A stretch of DNA of 64,000 nt from Phragmites australis. Taxonomy: Eukaryota > Streptophyta > Magnoliopsida > Poales > Poaceae. A program made the position numbers and the translations under genes. This document shows, piece by piece, positions 56,607 through 64,000 of this stretch. The notes under the pieces were generated by a model. That model did not search any database and had not been told where the DNA came from. It was given only the letters and a program-made list of their open reading frames with translations. The stretch's first letter is position 1. Every line of letters begins with the position of its first letter. Where the stretch lies: assembly GCF_958298935.1 (NCBI RefSeq), contig NC_084933.1, forward strand, positions 5,315,001-5,379,000, written 5' to 3'.

Positions 56607-58242
56607 TGTTGGAGCAAGAGTTTTTCTTGTTCCAGCAAGTACGGTGAGAGTTTCTTCTAAGGAGGAGACTCAAGCTGGGAGACGAAGTTTGAGAGGAAGG
56701 AACACCACAAATGTATTGATAGTAAAAATATGGACTGGGCTAGGGGGAGTATCACAAGAAGACTTTGTGATTATGCTCCTCCGTGTTATGTTGAGCGGGC
56801 TCCTTCCGACCTCTCTTCTCCCAGATGACCACGACCCTCTATTTATAAGGTGGTACGTAGCTTAGTGTACAAGTAATCATGATATAAAATATCTAGGACT
56901 TGGCTAAATTACTGGGCCTTATCCTGGATAACTACTTTTTACCCTACACAGAAGATAAATATCTATTGTGGTAACTATTGTGGTGCTTGCCCCCTGAGGG
57001 TGAGCCGGTTGCCAACTACGGCCTGACGCCTGTTGGAGCAAGAGTTCGTCTTGCCTAGCAAGTATGGCGAGAGTTTCTTCTAAGGAGGAGACTCAAGCTT
57101 GTTGATGAAGTTTAAGAGGAAGGAACACCACAAATGCATTGATGGTAGAAAAAATGGATCGATCTAGGGGGAGTATCACGGCGTGACTTGGTGTTTTTCC
57201 ACCTCTGTATCTTTCTGCCATCTCGCCCTCTTCCCTTGCCCAGGCGACCAGGGCTCCTATTTATAGGGCCATGCGTAGCTTGGCGTACAAGTTATCACAA
57301 TGTACAAATATCTGGAATCTGACCGAATTACTGGGCCTTATCTCGAATAACTACTTTTCTACCCTACCTGGGAGATAACTATCGTGGTGCCTGCCCCTGA
57401 AGGGGGCAAGCCGGTCGCCAATTGCGGACAGGCGCTGCATTGTCAGGGATGTCAGGATAGCTCTCACTATGCCAGGGTGCCAGAGTGGCGCCCATCAGCC
57501 TAGGCCTTTAATGCCGGTCACTTCCTGATAGGCAAAGCACGATCGGCGCTTTCCTTCCGGCAGATCTTTCCAGGGCCTGCTAACTCATCCTGCTGTCTTC
57601 GAGAAGGTAGCCTGACCATCCCGAGGCAAGGGCCTTGGGAGGCGTAGAGCAGGGAGGTAAAAGCATTGGGAGGCGGGACCCCGGAGGGCTGGGACTTTGG
57701 GAGGCCGAAGCTTCGGAGGATCGTGGCTTCGGGAGGCCATGTTTTGGAAGGCCTCAAGGGGTTGAGCCGGCGGAGTCAAGGGAAGGCTTCGTAGGTGCAA
57801 ATTGGTACCGTGAGAGGATTTGATGATATCGGAGATCAAGCTTCTAGCAGAGGGTTCGGGGGACCGGGATGGTGATCTTCAACCGTTATCCTCAGGCTGG
57901 CTTATTTTGCCCCCAACAGCGCCGCTCTGCCGGGGGTGGCAAAACGACTTTCATCGCACTAGGGTGTCAAGATAAGCACCACTTGCACCGGCATTAATCG
58001 CTCGTCACCTCGGATCAGGTCGGCTGCAGGGGGTGTCCTTTCTTCCCTGATATTGTCTCCGGAGGCCGGCTGCATTTTTAGGCTTCGGAAGGCCACATGG
58101 GCACCGGAGGGGTGGCCTGAAGGGGTCTACAACCTCCAGGGGCCAGGCCTCCTGCTGGGAGTCTGAAAACCGAAGGCTCCAGAGGGACCTTTGATAGTGA
58201 TCGTCAACCAGTATCCTTAGGCTGGTCTATTTTCCTCCAACA
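56607..58242 (-). repeat. LTR, minus orientation, interrupted by a solo LTR
   Basis: Read on the minus strand, it starts tgttggagg at 58242, runs to 57919, resumes at 57030 and ends ttgctccaaca at 56607. The break coincides exactly with the solo LTR at 57031-57918. Without that insertion the LTR is about 748 bp. The primer-site candidate follows it on the left. Confidence 0.88.
57031..57918 (-). mobile_element. Solo LTR (888 bp) nested in a related LTR
   Basis: It has terminal TGTTGG...CAACA. It is flanked by acgcc (57026-57030) and gcgcc (57919-57923), a 5-bp target duplication with one difference. It is the same family as its host LTR and the LTR at 48091, so it probably arose by insertion of a full element followed by LTR-LTR recombination. 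Confidence 0.88.
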
Positions 58243-59351
58243 GCCCTCATAGAGTATACAAGCTTCAGAAAGCTTTGTATGTGCTTAAACAGGCACCTAG
58301 GACTTGGTACGATAGGCTTAGGTATTTCTTGCTAGTGCATGGGTATATGATGGGGTCAGCTGATAAAACTTTTTTCACACTCAAGAATGGCAATGATTTC
58401 TTACTTGTTCAGATTTACGTGGTTGATATCATTTTTGGTGGCTCTTCTCATATGCTTGTGGCCAAATTTGCAGAAACTATGAGCAGGGAGTTCGAGATGT
58501 CGATGATGGGCGAGCTCAACTTCTTCCTTGGACTGCAAATCAAGCAATGCAAGTAAGGTACATTCGTCCAGCAAATGAAGTACACCAAGGATTTGATGAA
58601 GAAGTTTGACATGAGTGGTGCGAGGCCATTGGCGACATCGATGGATACATCTACTGTGCTTGATCTAGATGAAAATGGTGAGGAGGTGGACTAGCGGGAG
58701 TACAGGAGCATGATTGGCTCCCTCCTGTACCTGACAGCGACAAGACCCGACATCCACTTCGCCATCAGCTTATATGCTTACTTCCAGGCTTCACCGAGGA
58801 CGTCTCACCGCTAAGCGGTGCAACACATTCTGATGTATCTCAAGCACACTGTAGAGTACGGCCTTTGGTTTTCTGCATCCTCTTCGCTTTTCGGATGCGA
58901 ATTTTACTGGTTGTAGAATTGACAGGAAGATTACATCTGGTACTTGTTATTTCTTAGGTACTTCTCTTGTATGTTAGTCTTCTCGCAAGTAGTTTAGCAT
59001 TGTGCAGTCTACTCTTGAAGTTGAATATGTAGCTGCTGCTCGCTGTTGCTCACAGATTTTGTGGATGGTTTCTACCTTGAGGGATTTTTGGTTAGATTTT
59101 AGGAGTGTGCCACTTTTGTGTGACAACACCAGTGCCATAAGCTTAGCCAATAACCCAGTTCAACACTCGAGAACCAAACATATAGATGTGAGATTCCACT
59201 TCCTGAGAGACCACAATGAGAAGGAAGACATGAGTTGAGCTACATAGATACCCAACACCAGCTAGCTGACAACTTTACCAAGCCTCTAGATGCAACAAGA
59301 TTTTTCTTTCTGAGGGGAGAGCTTGGTGTGTCCCATCCCTATGGCATTGTG
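58243..59351 (+). pseudogene. Copia pol fragment: reverse transcriptase C-terminal part and RNase H
   Basis: It begins inside RT with LQKALYVLKQAPRTWYDRL, then the catalytic box reads IYVVDIIFGG (usually YVDD, so one Asp is Val), and GELNFFLGLQIKQ. After an in-frame stop at 58554, YTKDLMKKFDMSGARPLATS, REYRSMIGSLLYLTATRPDI and LMYLKHTVEYGLW follow. RNase H follows with STLEVEYVAAARCCSQILWM, LLCDNTSAISLANNPVQH, RTKHIDVRFHFLRD and LADNFTKPLDATRF. Several stops and a frameshift occur near 58930-59000. The 5' side is cut at the LTR boundary, and gag, protease and integrase are absent here. Confidence 0.92.
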
Positions 59352-60713
59352 TGAGGGGGAGTTTCCTTTGTACATACTCTATCTTACTTTTATTGCATTT
59401 GCATTGGTAGCATTTTTGTAAGATAATCATGTTAGCAAGCTTCACTTATATGTTCTTTGCACTTTCTTGTACTAGTTGTGAATTTATGCTAAGTGTAGTG
59501 GATGTATAACAATTTGTGCAAGCTTAGGCTCTTATTGAAACATAGCATAAAATCTGTTGAGCAAGCTTGTCTTTTCGAAGAAAGAACTTGAAATGTGAAC
59601 ATAATCTCTTCTCACCATTGAGTGTTTGCTTTAGCTTGAACAGTGCTTAAATTAAGGCTAGTTCTTTGAAAAGATTGTGCTAGGTCAGTTTGTTCAGTTC
59701 AGCGAATTGGGGTCTTTGACCTTTGGCTGTGTAAATGTTTAGCACATGATTAACTGTTGGGAGAGAATGTGCTCTTTTGTGTTGCAAAGGCACCACTTGT
59801 TTTGATTTTGTGAAAAATTGCATATCTTGAATCCTATGTTGAGTTAATAAAATGAATTATCAAGTTTTGAGCTAAAATTGAATCCAATACGGTGACTTAA
59901 GGCTTCATGTGGTTTACCAAAGAAGTTAACTCATGGTTGCTTAAAACTCACTTGAGGATAGTTAAATGATCAAATGAGAAAGTTAACTTGTGCTTCTTAA
60001 TGTGTTAAGAATGTTATTTTTTATGTTGTCAAACTAAGGCTTGGATTGATATGTGGGTATTTGCATAGCCCATCGGGTTGAACTTGGTTGCCTAGTCTAA
60101 ATTTGACATAGCACTAGTTTCTCTAATCTTTGCACTGATCATGAAATTATGGATGCTTTTGTTGTGATATCTTTTGGATAATTGAACAACACGATCAAAA
60201 CTTGCTTCACTCCCGGTGCTTGTGACATGAACTCACTTTAAGACTTTGTGCGCCTTTGAGTTATATTGTTTACTCCTCCTAGTGCTTTGACATCTCTAGT
60301 CCTTGTAAGTGCTTTGTGATCTATATGTGAAGCTTTGTAGGCTTGCATTTTATTTGCACATCTTTTGCATAATCTTGTATCCTTGATGTTTGCATTGCCA
60401 AAGGAGGAGAAAATATGCCCAAAGATATTATACACAAATATTCAACAAAGGGGGAGAAAATTGCATTTATCTAGAAATGAAACAAAAAAATAGAATATGT
60501 GCAATTATCAAGGAGGAGGATATGTTTTTGAATTTTTGAGTTTTTCTCGCCCTTTTGAGGTTTTCGGCTCGTCTTTGCCTCTCTTAGGGCTTTTTGCAGC
60601 CTTTCTTATACCAAGTGACATATTTTGCTCTTTCTTGAGTTGTTGGTCAGTTGGATAAGCTTACCTTGTTTTAATTTCTTCAAACCAAAATTTTTGTGCT
60701 TTGAGGGTTAATA
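59352..60713 (+). mobile_element. Copia 3' untranslated region/LTR start, truncated by the Gypsy element
   Basis: A purine tract (gtgaggggga) follows RNase H. AT-rich non-coding sequence with ggaggagaaaatatg and aaagggggagaaaatt purine-rich words follows. The last 140 bases match 47900-48086 in reverse orientation. The sequence stops at 60713 where the Gypsy LTR begins. Confidence 0.65.
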
Positions 60714-61316
60714 TGAACAAGGGTTCCCGATCTTCCGAAAGGTTCTGGTAACTCTCGATTTGGTGGAAACGAGACACAAGTCGATCCGGCTTCCGAACAA
60801 CACGATCCGAAACCCCGCAATCGCAGCACCACGTCTCCTCTGGTTATCAACCGGCGTTGCACGGTTGACCTCGCCAAGAAGGCTAAAATCCTTGCCTGCG
60901 AATCGAAGAACACAAGCAAGAACAAGGAAGAATGCAACCAAATTGCAGATGAATGATTAATCTCACGAGTTGGGGTCTCACAAACCGACGAAACGGCGAA
61001 ACTGTTCTTGATAGAATAATCTAAGCAAAACTCAACCCTAATTAGGGCGGTGGCTACTGTATATAAAGGATTATGGTCGGCCAAGGACCCCTGGACGTGT
61101 CCCTAATGGACTCCAACACGATACATGGCCCAACGGACCAAAAACGGTGACGCAGCACCGGGACAGATTCTGGACGCTGACTTGTTTCGACGTTTTCCGT
61201 TGACTCAGAAGGAATTTGGACCTCAAACCAACGCCATTGGTTTCCTTATGAAATTATCTTTCCAACCATATGTGAATCGTCGAAAACGGAGTCCGGATGC
61301 GTCCTGGACGTCCGTT
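60714..61316 (-). repeat. Gypsy 3' LTR region (left boundary 60714)
   Basis: On the plus strand it starts tgaacaaggg at 60714, directly after Copia sequence, as an LTR end should. A TATA-like tatataaag (minus strand: ctttatatacagtagcc near 61070) fits an LTR promoter reading left. The right boundary of the LTR could not be located and may lie inside the coding region. Confidence 0.6.
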
Positions 61317-64000
61317 TTACTGCTCGCTGGTCCTGGAGGTCGAGGCTGATTCGGACTCGAGTTGGACTGGACCTCCTGCTGTTGTTGGACGTCCTAGCTG
61401 CTCCTCCACGCCTCCAAGCCTTCCTCTATGTGTCTCCTTGTCCTCTCCATGATTCCTAAGCAACACATAATCATTAGGTAGTAATCTATTCTCAAAATTA
61501 TATAAAGAGTTGCTTAGGAACGAGCTCACCTCTAAATTTAATTGTCGTGCGCGAGCCCTTGTGATTGGACCTTGAAAGTTCAATGAAGGATCATTGTATG
61601 TATCCGAGGGAGTGATGTCCTCATCATCCTGCCCCTCTTGAATTGGAGTCGTCCTTGACTCAAGCTCATCATCGGCTCCCAAGTAAGGTTTCAAATCTGC
61701 AATGTTAAAAGAAGGACTAACCCCGAACTCTGGTGGCAACTCAAGTTTATATGCATTATCATTTATTTTCTCAATTATCTTATAAGGACCAGCAGCTCTT
61801 GGCATTAATTTAGACTTACGCAGCTCTGGAAACCTATCTTTTCTTAAATGTAACCACACTAAATCACCCGGTTCAAGTTTGACTTCTTTCCTACCTTCAC
61901 TACCAGCAATTCTATACTTTTCATTCATCTTTTCGATATTTATTTTAGTTGTTTCATGCAACTTATGAATAAAATCAGCACGTGCACTAGCATCACTATG
62001 TGTTCTTTCAGTGGTAGGTAAAGGCAAAAGATCAATAGGAGCGCGAGGGGTAAAACCATACACTACCTGAAAAGGACTTACCTTGGTGGTAGAATGTGTT
62101 GCCCGATTATAAGCAAACTCCACGTGGGGCAAACATTCTTCCCACATCTTCAAATTTTTCTTCAAAATAGCTCTCAACATGGTACCCAAAGTGCGGTTCA
62201 CTACCTCCGTTTGGCCATCAGTTTGTGGGTGGCAAGTAGTAGAAAACAATAGTTTTGTACCCAACTTATTCCATAGAGTGCGCCAAAAGTGACTCAAAAA
62301 TTTAGTGTCGCGATCTGAAACAATAGTAGAAGGCATACCATGCAAGCGAACAATCTCTTTGAAAAAGAGGTCAGCAATATAAACGGCATCATCACTTTTA
62401 TGACAAGGTATAAAATGTGCCATCTTAGAAAAACGATCCACAACAACAAAAATGCTATCCCTCCCCCTCTTAGTCCTAGGCAATCCCAAAACAAAGTCCA
62501 TCGAAATATCTGCCCAAGGAATAGAAGGAACAGGAAGAGGCATATACAAACCATGTGGATTCAAGCGAGACTTAGCCTTTTGACATGTGGTACAGCGTGC
62601 CACGAACCGCTCAACATCTCTCCTCATCTTTGGCCAAAAGAAATGTGTGGCCAACATATCCTCCGTCTTCTTAGCACCAAAATGTCCCATCAATCCTCCT
62701 CCATGTGCTTCCTGCAACAACAAAAGACGAACGGAACCAACTGGAATGCATAGACGGTTAGCTCTAAACACAAATCCATCATTGATCACAAACTTGTTCC
62801 ACGTACGTCCCTCTTTACAGTTCAGCAATACATCTTTAAAATCAGGATCAAGCACATATTGTTCTTTTATTGAGTCAAGTCCAAAAATTCTATAATCAAG
62901 TTGGGACAACAAAGCATATCGTCTAGACAAAGCATTAGCAATTATATTATCCTTCCCTTTCTTGTGTTTGATAACATAAGGAAAAGATTCAATAAATTCA
63001 ACCCACTTAGCATGTCTACGATTCAGATTATGTTGAGAACGAAGATACTTAAGCGATTCATGATCTGAATGTATAACAAATTCTTTAGGCCACAAATAAT
63101 GACGCCACGTCTCTAAAGAACGTACAAGTGCATACAATTCCTTATCATACGTAGAGTAATTAAGAACAGGGCCATGCAATTTTTCGCTAAAGTATGCAAC
63201 GGGCTTACCTTCTTGCATCAAAACACCTCCAATGCCAACTCCACTAGCATCACATTCTAGCTCAAAGGTCTTACCAAAATTTGGAAGTTGCAGCAATGGC
63301 GCGTGCGTAAGCTTGTCCTTCAAAGTGTCAAAGGACTCCTCTTGTGCCTTACCCCAATGGAACACCACACCTTTCTTTGTCAACTCGTGTAAGGGGGCAG
63401 CAATGGCGCTGAAATCCTTCACGAAACGACGATAAAAACCTGCAAGTCCAAGAAAACTTCTCACCTGTTTGATGGTTTGGGGCACCGGCCAACTCTTTAT
63501 GGCTTCAATTTTCATCTCATCCACCTCAATTCCCTGTGGAGTAATAACATAGCCAAGAAAAAAGACTCGATCCGTGCAAAAGATGCACTTCTCAAGGTTA
63601 CCAAATAAACGTGCATCACATAAAGCATTAAAAACAGCACGTAAGTGATCCATATGTTCATCCAAAGACTTGCTATAAATCAATATATCATCAAAGTAAA
63701 CCACCACAAATCGTCCAATAAAAGCTCTTAAAACCTCATTCATCAAACGCATGAAAGTGCTAGGTGCATTAGTTAAACCAAAAGGCATTACTAACCACTC
63801 ATATAATCCGAATTTAGTTTTGAAAGCTGTTTTCCATTCATCTCCAAGTTTCATTCTAATTTGGTGGTAACCACTACGCAAGTCGATCTTTGTAAAAATT
63901 ACAGAGCCACACAACTCATCAAGCATATTATCAAGTCTAGGAATAGGATGGCGATATCGAATAGTAATGTTATTGATGGCTCTACAATCAACACACATAC
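61317..64000 (-). CDS. Ty3/Gypsy polyprotein, RT to integrase, 3' part, open at the window edge
   Basis: An 893-residue open frame (counted from Met at 63998, not a true start) has no internal stop. Reverse transcriptase: [11 protein letters not shown] (Asp 39) and [12 protein letters not shown] (YFDD 101-104). RNase [12 protein letters not shown] (Asp 250), Glu 287, HSD (Asp 312) and Asp 350. Integrase zinc region: His 432, His 439, Cys 469, Cys 472. Integrase core: ISMDF (Asp 501), VSDRD (Asp 562) and Glu 598 in [11 protein letters not shown]-terminal GPYKI...NAYKLELP / [11 protein letters not shown] segment resembles chromovirus-type integrase tails, followed by [14 protein letters not shown] and a Ser/Gly-rich end. 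No clear chromodomain is seen. The enzymes copy element RNA and insert the DNA. Gag and protease lie beyond the window. The intact motifs suggest a recent insertion. Confidence 0.95.
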   Translation of the reverse strand, partial: MCVDCRAINNITIRYRHPIPRLDNMLDELCGSVIFTKIDLRSGYHQIRMKLGDEWKTAFKTKFGLYEWLVMPFGLTNAPSTFMRLMNEVLRAFIGRFVVVYFDDILIYSKSLDEHMDHLRAVFNALCDARLFGNLEKCIFCTDRVFFLGYVITPQGIEVDEMKIEAIKSWPVPQTIKQVRSFLGLAGFYRRFVKDFSAIAAPLHELTKKGVVFHWGKAQEESFDTLKDKLTHAPLLQLPNFGKTFELECDASGVGIGGVLMQEGKPVAYFSEKLHGPVLNYSTYDKELYALVRSLETWRHYLWPKEFVIHSDHESLKYLRSQHNLNRRHAKWVEFIESFPYVIKHKKGKDNIIANALSRRYALLSQLDYRIFGLDSIKEQYVLDPDFKDVLLNCKEGRTWNKFVINDGFVFRANRLCIPVGSVRLLLLQEAHGGGLMGHFGAKKTEDMLATHFFWPKMRRDVERFVARCTTCQKAKSRLNPHGLYMPLPVPSIPWADISMDFVLGLPRTKRGRDSIFVVVDRFSKMAHFIPCHKSDDAVYIADLFFKEIVRLHGMPSTIVSDRDTKFLSHFWRTLWNKLGTKLLFSTTCHPQTDGQTEVVNRTLGTMLRAILKKNLKMWEECLPHVEFAYNRATHSTTKVSPFQVVYGFTPRAPIDLLPLPTTERTHSDASARADFIHKLHETTKINIEKMNEKYRIAGSEGRKEVKLEPGDLVWLHLRKDRFPELRKSKLMPRAAGPYKIIEKINDNAYKLELPPEFGVSPSFNIADLKPYLGADDELESRTTPIQEGQDDEDITPSDTYNDPSLNFQGPITRARARQLNLEVSSFLSNSLYNFENRLLPNDYVLLRNHGEDKETHRGRLGGVEEQLGRPTTAGGPVQLESESASTSRTSEQ

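Overview
This window reads as plant nuclear DNA, most likely from a grass and plausibly a panicoid, although I cannot name the species. The evidence is GT-AG introns, AT-rich spacers, En/Spm-type CACTA elements with repeated ACAGGCGGTTC-like subterminal motifs, a monocot-style wall-associated kinase relic, a plant defensin, an L1-type LINE and Gypsy/Copia LTR retrotransposons. Nearly everything is transposon or transposon relic. The only complete host gene I can support is a two-exon plant defensin at 19775-20860 (+).

Left part (1-23 kb). A TnpA-type CACTA gene runs off the left edge on the minus strand. It is followed by a broken wall-associated-kinase-like gene (+, about 2.24-3.55 kb) and a decayed CACTA transposase (TnpD type, minus, 4.7-8.1 kb) whose 5' terminus lies at 8977. 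A tandem defensin duplication follows. Copy A (promoter at 9.3-9.5 kb, exon 2 and 3' flank at 14.9-16.1 kb) is split by a second CACTA element (about 9530-14902) and has lost exon 1. Copy B (19.48-21.31 kb) is intact and sits between a CACTA left terminus at 17375 and a short matching CACTA right terminus at 21337, so it may be carried inside a transposon. A Copia Gag relic lies between the copies.

Middle part (23-46 kb). A 6.2-kb non-autonomous LTR retrotransposon (23164-29334) has two 661-bp LTRs, a primer-binding-site-like stretch, a decayed Gag zinc knuckle and two tandem arrays. A truncated CACTA element follows (30404 to about 31.4 kb), then a third defensin 3'-flank relic split by a 612-bp hAT-type MITE with a perfect 8-bp target duplication. 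One minus-strand LINE (EN, RT, zf-RVT and RNase H, about 45.94 to 33.48 kb) is interrupted by at least four insertions: a 3.7-kb hAT transposon (perfect 8-bp duplication), a 1.4-kb fold-back Mutator-like element (perfect 9-bp duplication), a 1.1-kb non-autonomous CACTA containing a strong hairpin, and a roughly 2.2-kb insertion I could not classify.

Right part (46-64 kb). Copia 3' sequence on the minus strand (about 46.2-48.09 kb) abuts a plus-strand LTR (48091-49065) with a repeat-rich non-coding interior. This meets a minus-strand LTR of the same superfamily (56607-58242) that contains a nested solo LTR (57031-57918). Beyond it is Copia pol on the plus strand (58243-59351), giving a mirror-like layout. 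A Ty3/Gypsy element then fills the right end on the minus strand; its pol frame is open for at least 893 codons, so it looks like one of the youngest insertions here. No tRNA, rRNA, CRISPR or bacterial-type features were seen.
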